This document shows positions 1 to 5,708 of a stretch of 10,849 nt of DNA, one piece after another. The number at the start of each line of letters is the position of its first letter. Position 1 is the stretch's first letter. Source of the DNA: Candidatus Nomurabacteria bacterium (lineage in GTDB: Bacteria; Patescibacteriota; Minisyncoccia; Phycocordibacterales; UBA9973); NCBI GenBank assembly GCA_003157195.1, contig PMIU01000023.1, forward strand, positions 1 through 10,849, in the 5' to 3' direction. A program made the translations under genes and the position numbers. A model generated the notes under the pieces. It made no database searches and was not told where the DNA came from. It saw nothing but the letters and a program-made list of their open reading frames with translations.

Positions 1-35
1 TATAAAGTAGAAAGTTATAAAGTTCATCAAGTAGA
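1..35. repeat. Degenerate 7-9 bp tandem repeat (TATAAAG-like), spacer copy 1
   Basis: This short segment before the first gene reads as successive variants of one unit: TATAAAG, TAGAAAG, TTATAAAG, TTCATCAAG. Its positions 7-35 match 895-924, downstream of the PrgI gene, with only a few differences, so the two spacers share ancestry. The segment is cut by the window edge, so its full extent and any promoter in it cannot be judged. Confidence 0.7.
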
Positions 36-383
36 ATGAAAATAGAAAAATTTGAAGAAATAATATCATGGCAAAAAGGAAAAGAATTAACGGTCATTGT
101 TTATATAGTATTTAAGAGTTGTAAAGATTTTAGTTTTAAAAATCAGATAGAAAGGGCCTCGGTCTCAATAATGAATAATATTGCTGAGGGGTTTGAAAGG
201 CGAACAAATAAAGAGCTGAAAAACTTCTTGTTTATATCGAAGGGGTCTGCCGGAGAAGTCAGATCTATGTTAAACTTAGGTTTAGAGTTAAAATACATTA
301 CGGAACGAGATTTTAAGAAAATGTATGATTTGACTCTAGAAATTTCTAAGCTATTATCAGGTTTTATTAAAACCCTGGATTAA
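36..383 (+). CDS. Four-helix-bundle protein (S23 / 23S rRNA intervening-sequence protein family)
   Basis: The 115-residue product is wholly helical in appearance and matches the four-helix-bundle (S23-like) family. Recognisable features are the opening KIEKFEEIISWQKGKEL (residues 2-18), the central stretch around residues 37-52 (NQIERASVSIMNNIAEGFER) and FLFISKGSAGEVRSML near residues 64-79. Length is normal for the family. Members were first found inside intervening sequences of 23S rRNA genes but are also common as stand-alone genes, with no established biochemical activity. Here there is no rRNA nearby. The gene stands at the head of a type IV secretion-like cluster and is bracketed by AT-rich repeats in opposite orientation, which suggests a portable cassette rather than a working part of the apparatus (inference). 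The ATG at 36 has no clear Shine-Dalgarno site. Family assignment is firm; function is unknown. Confidence 0.9.
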   Translation: MKIEKFEEIISWQKGKELTVIVYIVFKSCKDFSFKNQIERASVSIMNNIAEGFERRTNKELKNFLFISKGSAGEVRSMLNLGLELKYITERDFKKMYDLTLEISKLLSGFIKTLD

Positions 384-397
384 CATTGTGTTGCATC

Positions 398-460
398 AAC
401 TTTATAGATTTATGAATCCAATTACTTTACAACTTTATAAACTTTATAACTTTATGAACT
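398..460. repeat. Degenerate tandem repeat (CTTTATAA-like), spacer copy 2
   Basis: The spacer between the four-helix-bundle gene and the PrgI gene contains consecutive copies of ACTTTATAA, ACTTTATAA and CTTTATGA, preceded by looser copies. It is the complement of the TATAAAG unit seen before position 36, so the first gene is flanked by inverted repeats. The word TGAATCCAA at 413-421 recurs at 942-950 in the next spacer. No ribosome binding site is visible before the ATG at 468. Confidence 0.75.
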
Positions 461-467
461 AACTCCC

Positions 468-893
468 ATGCAGTTCAAGGTCCCACAATTTTTAGACATC
501 GAGGACAAAATTTTTGGCCCCTTTACTTTCAGGGAGTTTGCTTATTTGGCCGGCGGAGCGGGTTTGTGTTATGTAATTTTTAAATTAATGGGTCTTCTTT
601 TTGGAGCTATACCGATTTTAATCATTGCTGGGTTTTCTGGAGCTCTCATTTTTTATCGTCCCAACAATAAGCCCTTCGTCTATATGATAGAATCCGGTTT
701 TAAATATTTCACTCAGAACAAACTTTATATTTGGAAAAAGAAAAAACAAGTTGCAAATGGTAAATCAAAAATCGTGAATGAAGATAATAGTCAAATGATA
801 TATGGAAACAAGTTGACCGGCAGCAAACTGCGAGATTTGGCTTGGAGCCTCGATGTTCTTGATTTAAGAAAAAATCAAGAACATCAGTTATAA
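468..893 (+). CDS. PrgI family membrane protein (type IV secretion-like)
   Basis: The 141-residue protein begins MQFKVPQFLDIEDKIFGPFT and has two adjacent hydrophobic segments at about residues 24-45 and 46-64, followed by a basic tail (KKKK near 91-94). This is the layout of the PrgI family, a small inner-membrane component encoded next to VirB4 ATPases in Gram-positive and CPR conjugation-like clusters. The VirB4-type genes directly downstream support this. The last 45 or so residues are hydrophilic and unlike the core family. Their coding sequence holds a perfect 14-bp inverted repeat (852-885). The ATG at 468 is chosen because the family motif starts immediately after it; no Shine-Dalgarno site is seen. 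PrgI is thought to contribute to the membrane channel, but its exact role is not established. Confidence 0.85.
   Translation: MQFKVPQFLDIEDKIFGPFTFREFAYLAGGAGLCYVIFKLMGLLFGAIPILIIAGFSGALIFYRPNNKPFVYMIESGFKYFTQNKLYIWKKKKQVANGKSKIVNEDNSQMIYGNKLTGSKLRDLAWSLDVLDLRKNQEHQL
852..885. other. Perfect 14-bp inverted repeat at the 3' end of the PrgI gene
   Basis: Positions 852-865 (GATGTTCTTGATTT) and 872-885 (AAATCAAGAACATC) are exactly complementary and separated by the 6-base loop AAGAAA. The structure lies inside the coding region, encoding about residues 129-140, and ends 5 bases before the stop codon. No run of T follows, so it does not look like an intrinsic terminator. It could protect or process the mRNA, or affect ribosomes near the stop. 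Confidence 0.75.
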
Positions 894-894
894 T

Positions 895-985
895 GTAGAA
901 AGTTTATAAAGTCCATCAAGTAAATACAATGCAAATTAATTTGAATCCAACTTTATAACTTTAAGAACTTTATGAACTTTTAACT
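895..985. repeat. Spacer copy 3: TATAAAG-like repeats followed by inverted CTTTATAA-like repeats
   Basis: The left half (895-924) resembles the spacer before position 36. The right half (942-985) resembles the one at 398-460, including TGAATCCAA. The halves are in opposite orientation: AAAGTTTATAAAGT at 899-912 can pair with ACTTTATAACTTT at 950-962 apart from one bulged base, so the transcript could fold into a hairpin between the PrgI gene and the next gene. Confidence 0.75.
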
Positions 986-993
986 AGACATCT

Positions 994-1635
994 ATGGCTT
1001 TAAACGCAAAAGCAACACAAGAATTCATACCAATCAAAGAAGTGCGCGACGGCATCGTCGTCTTAAAAGACGGCGACTTGCGGGCTATTGTGCTGGCCAA
1101 TTCCGTCAACCTATCTTTGAAATCCGATGACGAGCAGAAGGCAACCATTTTACAATTTCAAAACTTCTTAAACACTTTGGATTTTTCCATACAAATATCA
1201 ATCCAGTCCAGAAAATTGGACATCCGACCATACCTCCTCTTGTTGGAAAACAGAGTAAAGGTGCAGACCGAGCCGCTCTTGAAATTACAAACAAAAGAAT
1301 ATATAGAATTCATTAGAAATTTTACAGAGACAGTGGCCATAATGACAAAAAGCTTTTTTGTGGTCGTGCCCTATACCCACACCGTTTTGAAGTCAGACTC
1401 GGGAATATTTGGAAGATTTTTCAAAAGAGGAAGTAAGGAACAAAATCGGGTAGCGAAAGAAGTTGACTTCGAAGAAAAGAGGTCTCAATTGGAAGAGCGG
1501 GTAGCTGTAATCCAACAAGGCCTAGGCCGTTGCGGTATAAACTCCGCGCAATTGGGCACCGAAGAAGTGGTGGAGGTATTTTATAAAGTTTTCAACCCAG
1601 GGGAATTGGAAGGAAAAATTAAGCTGGAAGCTTAA
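994..1635 (+). CDS. VirB4 N-terminal-like protein (TraC-like), separate gene
   Basis: This 213-residue soluble protein has no Walker motifs or membrane segments. It contains FIPIKEVRDGIVVLKDGDL (residues 11-29), then LANSVNLSLKSDDEQ and FLNTLDFSIQISIQSRKLDI (near 58-77), ending in VFYKVFNPGEL (195-205). These resemble the N-terminal, non-ATPase domain of VirB4/TraC-type proteins. Here it is a stand-alone gene just ahead of a VirB4 ATPase, an arrangement I associate with CPR genomes. It probably docks on or regulates the ATPase at the inner face of the membrane (inference). The start at 994 is supported by the conserved segment beginning soon after; no ribosome binding site is visible. The 47-bp gap to the ATPase gene is made of AT-rich repeats. 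The family link rests on recognition by eye. Confidence 0.7.
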   Translation: MALNAKATQEFIPIKEVRDGIVVLKDGDLRAIVLANSVNLSLKSDDEQKATILQFQNFLNTLDFSIQISIQSRKLDIRPYLLLLENRVKVQTEPLLKLQTKEYIEFIRNFTETVAIMTKSFFVVVPYTHTVLKSDSGIFGRFFKRGSKEQNRVAKEVDFEEKRSQLEERVAVIQQGLGRCGINSAQLGTEEVVEVFYKVFNPGELEGKIKLEA

Positions 1636-1638
1636 TTT

Positions 1639-1680
1639 TTCAAGTAAAAAGTTATAAAGTTTATAAAGTAGAAAGTAAAA
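1639..1680. repeat. Degenerate tandem repeat (TATAAAG-like), spacer copy 4
   Basis: Successive units read TAAAAAG, TTATAAAG, TTTATAAAG, TAGAAAG, TAAAA, in the same orientation as the spacer before position 36. They fill the whole gap between the VirB4 N-terminal-like gene and the VirB4 ATPase gene. The last unit, GAAAG about 7 bases before the ATG at 1683, might act as a weak ribosome binding site. Confidence 0.75.
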
Positions 1681-1682
1681 AA

Positions 1683-3539
1683 ATGAGCATACTAGATAAC
1701 ATAAAAAATTTATTTGGAAAAAAGGGAATGTCTGCTGGAGGACAAGCGCGAGCTTCCACTTTGGCTATCTTGCCGGAAGAAATTTATGAATCCGCCAATT
1801 TGGAACTGGAAGACGTCATCGCGCCTTCCGCCCTGAAAATCGAACCGAAATCAATAAACTTGGGCGAGAAAATTGCCCGCACTTTTTTCATAATATCCTA
1901 TCCGCGATTTTTGACCGACAATTGGTTTTCTCCGATTATCAATTTGGATAAAGTTTTTGATATTTCAATTTTTGTTCACCCGATAGACACCTCATTAATG
2001 CTAAGGCAGTTTCAGAAAAAAGTTGCCGAAGTGCAGAGCCAGATCTCTGTGCGTGAGGGCAAGGGAATGGTGCGCGACCCGATGCTCGACACCGCCTACC
2101 AAGACCTGGAAGGACTGCGGGATAATTTAATCCAAGCCCAAGAAAAAATGTTTGATGTTGGCGTCTACATCACCATATACGCCGACAATGATTTGGAACT
2201 TTTTAAAATTGAAAATGAAATAAAATCAATGTTAGAATCAAAATTGATCTATATCAAGCCGGCCCTTTTCCAGCAAGAAGAAGGTTTCAAAAGCGTTATT
2301 CCGGTGGAAATGGACTTGCTCAATATACACCAGAAACTAAATTCCGAGCCGCTTTCCAGCGTCTTCCCGTTTATTTCTTCCGACCTGACTTCCGACAAAG
2401 GCATACTCTATGGCATCAACAGAAGCAATTCCAGTCTGGTTATTTTCGACAGATTTTCTTTGGAAAATTACAATTCGGTAACTTTTGCCAAGTCCGGTTC
2501 CGGAAAATCTTATGCCACCAAGTTGGAAATTTTAAGGTCTTTAATGTTTGATACTGATGTCTTGGTGATAGACCCCGAGCGGGAATATGAATTCTTGTCC
2601 GAAGCTGTCGGGGGAAGATATTTCAATATTTCTCTATCAAGCGACCACCACATCAATCCTTTCGACCTGCCGATCCCGCGCGAAGACGAGACAGCTGAGG
2701 ATGTTTTGCGATCAAATATTATAAATTTGGTCGGACTTTTGAGACTGATGCTAGGGGGGCTAACCCCGGAGGAAGATTCGATGGTAGACAGAGCTATATC
2801 GGAGACTTACGCGATGAAAGACATTACCCCTGAGTCGGATTTCTCAAACATTGAACCCCCGCTTTTGTCAGACTTCGAAATGGTGCTCTCGGGGATGGAC
2901 GGCAGCGACTCTGTGGTGCAAAGATTGGTGAAATACACCAAAGGTTCTTGGGCGACATTTTTAAACAGGCCGTCGAATGTGGATATCAATAAAAAGTTCG
3001 TGGTATTTTCCGTTCGTGATATGGAAGACGAACTGAAACCGGTCGCCATGTATATCATTATGCATTACATTTGGACTGCTGTACGCAAGAATCTAAAAAA
3101 GCGCCTGCTGGTAGTTGACGAAGCTTGGTGGATGATGAAATCGGAAGACACGGCGTCGTTCTTGTATTCCATTGCCAAGAGAGGACGAAAATATTATCTG
3201 GGCCTTTCCACTATTACCCAGGATGCCGCTGACTTTATGAAATCTCCATACGGAGTGCCTATCATTACCAACTCTTCAATCCAGCTTCTCTTAAAACAAT
3301 CTCCGACTACCATTGACCTATTGCAAAAAACTTTCAATTTAACGGACGAAGAAAAATATCTGCTTTTGGAATCCAATGTGGGAGAAGGAATATTCTTTGC
3401 CGGGACAAAACACGTTGCTATAAAAATAATCGCCTCCTACACCGAAGACCAAATCATCACCTCTGACCCTTCACAGATACTGTCAAACCAAAAAGCCAAG
3501 CACGAACAGGAAGAGAGGGAGATTGCTGGGAAGCAGTAA
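1683..3539 (+). CDS. virB4: VirB4-family type IV secretion ATPase
   Basis: The 618-residue protein is a VirB4/TraC/CagE-type ATPase, the motor that energises assembly or transport in type IV secretion and conjugation systems at the cytoplasmic face of the membrane. Residues 1-240 form the VirB4 N-terminal part, with the segment SYPRFLTDNWFSPIINLD near 72-89. The ATPase core follows: Walker A FAKSGSGKSYATK (about 268-280), LVIDPEREYEFL (about 294-305), Walker B RLLVVDEAWWMM (about 474-485), KRGRKYYLGLSTITQD (about 500-515), and a glutamine/serine-rich sensor region further on. Length is somewhat short for VirB4, consistent with a related N-terminal-like domain being encoded separately just upstream. 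All ATPase motifs look intact. Start at the ATG at 1683. The 3' end is followed by a 7-bp tandem repeat and then a new promoter. Substrate (DNA or protein) cannot be told; no relaxase or coupling protein gene is in view. Confidence 0.93.
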   Translation: MSILDNIKNLFGKKGMSAGGQARASTLAILPEEIYESANLELEDVIAPSALKIEPKSINLGEKIARTFFIISYPRFLTDNWFSPIINLDKVFDISIFVHPIDTSLMLRQFQKKVAEVQSQISVREGKGMVRDPMLDTAYQDLEGLRDNLIQAQEKMFDVGVYITIYADNDLELFKIENEIKSMLESKLIYIKPALFQQEEGFKSVIPVEMDLLNIHQKLNSEPLSSVFPFISSDLTSDKGILYGINRSNSSLVIFDRFSLENYNSVTFAKSGSGKSYATKLEILRSLMFDTDVLVIDPEREYEFLSEAVGGRYFNISLSSDHHINPFDLPIPREDETAEDVLRSNIINLVGLLRLMLGGLTPEEDSMVDRAISETYAMKDITPESDFSNIEPPLLSDFEMVLSGMDGSDSVVQRLVKYTKGSWATFLNRPSNVDINKKFVVFSVRDMEDELKPVAMYIIMHYIWTAVRKNLKKRLLVVDEAWWMMKSEDTASFLYSIAKRGRKYYLGLSTITQDAADFMKSPYGVPIITNSSIQLLLKQSPTTIDLLQKTFNLTDEEKYLLLESNVGEGIFFAGTKHVAIKIIASYTEDQIITSDPSQILSNQKAKHEQEEREIAGKQ

Positions 3540-3541
3540 AA

Positions 3542-3572
3542 TAGGCATTAGGCTCTAGGCGTTAGGCATTAG
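3542..3572. repeat. 7-bp tandem repeat, 4.4 copies (TAGGCAT-like)
   Basis: Directly after the virB4 stop codon the sequence reads TAGGCAT, TAGGCTC, TAGGCGT, TAGGCAT, TAG in exact 7-bp register. This is a different family from the TATAAAG-like repeats upstream but has a similar period. Short heptanucleotide tandem repeats (STRR) are known from cyanobacterial intergenic regions; no relationship is claimed beyond the format. Confidence 0.85.
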
Positions 3573-3576
3573 CAAA

Positions 3577-3585
3577 TGATATAAT
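3577..3585 (+). promoter_or_regulatory. Extended -10 promoter (TGATATAAT), leaderless geometry
   Basis: TG-A-TATAAT at 3577-3585 is a perfect extended -10 element. A start about 7 bases downstream would fall at 3592-3593, only 2-3 bases before the ATG at 3595, so the mRNA would be leaderless or nearly so. No convincing -35 is present, as expected for extended -10 promoters. It would drive the signal-peptide fragment, the Ig-like gene, the pilin-hydrolase and the stalk protein. Confidence 0.6.
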
Positions 3586-3594
3586 ACGTAAAGT

Positions 3595-3696
3595 ATGAAA
3601 TTGAGATTCTTATTATTATATTTGGCTATCGTGCTTATAGTAACAAGCGTTATTTTGCCTTTTAAAACAAGCGCTTCTTCTCCGGATACCATTTAG
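3595..3696 (+). pseudogene. Signal-peptide fragment ended by in-frame TAG (5' part of the Ig-like protein gene)
   Basis: From the ATG at 3595 the frame encodes 33 residues: a short basic start (MKLRF), a hydrophobic core (about 5-22) and a likely signal peptidase site after KTSA (about residues 24-27), then SSPDTI and TAG at 3694-3696. Past the TAG the same frame continues as LNIAPQMPAPGENV and on to the stop at 4579-4581. The fragment is therefore the secretion signal of the downstream protein, separated by one nonsense codon. A CAG (Gln) to TAG change would explain it. The extended -10 box directly upstream shows this is the original start. Alternatives are an assembly error, or readthrough. 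Confidence 0.75.
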
Positions 3697-3714
3697 TTAA
3701 ATATTGCCCCACAG

Positions 3715-4581
3715 ATGCCAGCCCCCGGTGAAAATGTGAACATTTCTCTAAACAGTTATGTTGATAATTTAAACAGTGTTTTGATATCCTGGTCTGTGAA
3801 CGGCAAAAGTGGGTTGTCGGGGATCGGCAAAAAGTCTTTTTCTGTAAACGCTCCGGCGGCGGGACAACAAACTACCGTTGTGGCCACCATAAAATTGCCT
3901 GACGGCGATATCAACACAACGATGATAATCAAATCGTCGGTAATGGTGTTGCTTTGGCAGGCGGATGATTCTTATGTGCCACCTTTTTATAAAGGGAAGG
4001 CTTTGCCTTCACCAGAAAGTGAAGTAAAAGTAGTGGCTATGCCGGAAATTAGGTCCGGTTCGCAAACGATGAGTCCCTCCAACCTTGTTTATACCTGGAA
4101 ACAGGATTATAACAACGCACAAGACGCTTCCGGTTACGGCAAAAATTCTTTTACATATGTGAATGATTACTTGGACAGCTCAAACAACATAGACGTAGTG
4201 GCCTCGACGACCGACCAAACTTCTTCATCAGAAGCAAGCATAGACATAGGCACATACCAGCCTAAAATTGTGTTTTATAAAAATGATGCCAAACTGGGAA
4301 CGTTGTGGGAACTAGCCCTGGCCGACGGGCATAAAGTAACTGGAGACGAAACCATCCAAGCCGCGCCGTATTTCATTTCACCGGGAGACATCCGCATACC
4401 TACCCTCGCTTGGACTTGGTCTATAAACGATAGCCCGGTGACCATAGAGAGCTTTCAACAAAATTTGATGCCACTGAAAGTACAATCTGGTACTTCCGGA
4501 ACATCTAAAATAGATTTGCAAATTAATAATACTTACAAAATTTTCGAAAATGTAAGTAAAGAAATTAATGTAAACTTTTAA
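3715..4581 (+). CDS. Ig-like repeat protein body, cut off from its signal peptide by an amber codon
   Basis: This is the open part (288 residues from the ATG at 3715) of a gene that originally began at 3595. It resembles a conserved CPR secreted protein found beside pilin genes, with the pattern APxPAPGENVxISLxSYxxNLxSVxISWxVNG. About three Ig/PKD-like beta modules are suggested by Trp-containing strands at W26 (ISWSVNG), W128 (YTWKQDY) and W235 (WTWSIND), the first two followed by a G-x-G-K-x-SF turn. Without the signal peptide the product would stay in the cytoplasm. The ATG at 3715 has no ribosome binding site, so the gene may be a pseudogene or depend on readthrough. The body carries no other disruption, so any inactivation is recent. 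The stop overlaps the next gene's ATG by one base (TAATG), pointing to translational coupling. Probable original role: extracellular or surface partner of the apparatus (inference). Confidence 0.65.
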   Translation: MPAPGENVNISLNSYVDNLNSVLISWSVNGKSGLSGIGKKSFSVNAPAAGQQTTVVATIKLPDGDINTTMIIKSSVMVLLWQADDSYVPPFYKGKALPSPESEVKVVAMPEIRSGSQTMSPSNLVYTWKQDYNNAQDASGYGKNSFTYVNDYLDSSNNIDVVASTTDQTSSSEASIDIGTYQPKIVFYKNDAKLGTLWELALADGHKVTGDETIQAAPYFISPGDIRIPTLAWTWSINDSPVTIESFQQNLMPLKVQSGTSGTSKIDLQINNTYKIFENVSKEINVNF

Positions 4582-5699
4582 TGAAAAAATATATAACATA
4601 CATTTTAATAATAATTGCGCTGGTGGGAATTTTTAGTCCGGCATATAAAACACAAGCTCAGGTAACGGGTATTTGTGTTGATGGCAGTAATGTCAGAGAT
4701 GGTTTATCGCAAGCTGACTGCGCAAGTATACCTGGAGCAACGTGGACATTAGACCCTGACGGAAAGTGCACTTTCCCAGATGGACACATAGAACCCAACT
4801 ATAAAGCAAAAAATTGCGCAGAAAATAAAGGAACTTGGGCTGGCCCATATGTTCTCTTGGCTCCACTGCCTTGTCAAAAGGGTGATGCTGGATGTGATGA
4901 AAACGGAAAACTAACATCCTTTGACCCAACTGGTCCAAATAAAATCGGTGGGTATTTGAATTTAATTATAAAGATATTCATAGGCCTGTGCGCCGTCTTG
5001 GCTGTGGTGATGATTGTCATAGGCGGGATAGAATATATGACGAGCGAACTGATATCCAGCAAAGAAGCAGGCAAGGAAAGAATTACCCACGCAATTTTTG
5101 GTCTTCTTTTGGCTCTTGGAGCTTGGACGCTCTTGAACCAAATAAATCCGGACATACTAAATACGGACTTGAAAAGCTTGGCAGACGTTTCGGTATCAGT
5201 GGATGTGATAGTGGGCGGTGAATCTACGACAGCCTTTAAGGATATAAGTTCCGATTTGGTAAAATCCACAAGCATAAATTGCAGTACGAATCTCGTTGCA
5301 ACTGCCAATTCTTTTATCGGAAACTCTACCTATAGTCAAACAAATAGAAATACCATTAGTGGGGGAAAAGCAGTGGTAGATTGTTCTTCTTTTGTTGATC
5401 AAGTGTATAAATGTGCTCAATTACCAATACCAGGAAGCACCACAACTGAAATTTTTGACACAACAAAAGGTGCTACTGCAATTACAGCTCAGGATCTAAA
5501 AACTCTAAAGGTGGGTGATTTAATTGGTTGGAAAAAAGGTGATACTGCTGGTGGAACAAAAGAAGATAATGGCCATGTTATGATGTATATAGGTGATGGG
5601 AAGATAATAGATGCCATGGGAGGAACTACAAATGGTGTTACTACAAGACTTCTAAAAGATACAACAGCAGCACGATTAACGTATATAAAAAGAATTTAA
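4581..5699 (+). CDS. VirB2/TrbC-type pilin-like protein fused to an NlpC/P60 peptidoglycan hydrolase
   Basis: The 372-residue protein has four parts. Residues 1-27 are a signal peptide (likely cut after KTQA). Residues 28-110 are a Cys-rich region with two similar units, C32...C47...W55 and C63...C79...W86. Residues about 124-190 carry two membrane segments (126-150 and 169-186) joined by a short polar loop, typical of VirB2/TrbC pilins. Residues about 230-372 look like an NlpC/P60 domain: VVDCSSFVDQVYKC with candidate nucleophile C268, VGDLIGWKKGD (311-321), GHVMMYIGDG with H332, and IIDAMGG with D344 as possible third residue. NlpC/P60 enzymes cut peptide bonds in peptidoglycan stems. The combination suggests a membrane-tethered wall-opening enzyme of the secretion apparatus. 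G+C counted by hand is about 47% in the pilin core (4981-5220) and 37% in the hydrolase part (5341-5640), which hints at acquired domain DNA. The third catalytic residue is uncertain. Confidence 0.8.
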   Translation: MKKYITYILIIIALVGIFSPAYKTQAQVTGICVDGSNVRDGLSQADCASIPGATWTLDPDGKCTFPDGHIEPNYKAKNCAENKGTWAGPYVLLAPLPCQKGDAGCDENGKLTSFDPTGPNKIGGYLNLIIKIFIGLCAVLAVVMIVIGGIEYMTSELISSKEAGKERITHAIFGLLLALGAWTLLNQINPDILNTDLKSLADVSVSVDVIVGGESTTAFKDISSDLVKSTSINCSTNLVATANSFIGNSTYSQTNRNTISGGKAVVDCSSFVDQVYKCAQLPIPGSTTTEIFDTTKGATAITAQDLKTLKVGDLIGWKKGDTAGGTKEDNGHVMMYIGDGKIIDAMGGTTNGVTTRLLKDTTAARLTYIKRI

Positions 5700-5708
5700 T
5701 TAAATTTT

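Noticed and set aside
852..885. Intrinsic terminator after the PrgI gene
   Set aside because: The hairpin is AT-rich and not followed by a T run; it is also inside the coding region.
1..1682. Repeated AT-rich spacers as a CRISPR array
   Set aside because: Units are 7-9 bp, degenerate, in both orientations, and separated by whole genes; there are no unique spacers of regular length.
3694..3696. TAG read as a sense codon throughout this genome
   Set aside because: Another gene here ends in TAG at 7056-7058 where readthrough would enter sequence antisense to jag; known CPR recoding concerns TGA, not TAG.
4874..5308. 144-residue open frame on the - strand
   Set aside because: Fully antisense to the pilin core, which has clear signal peptide and membrane segments in the + frame.
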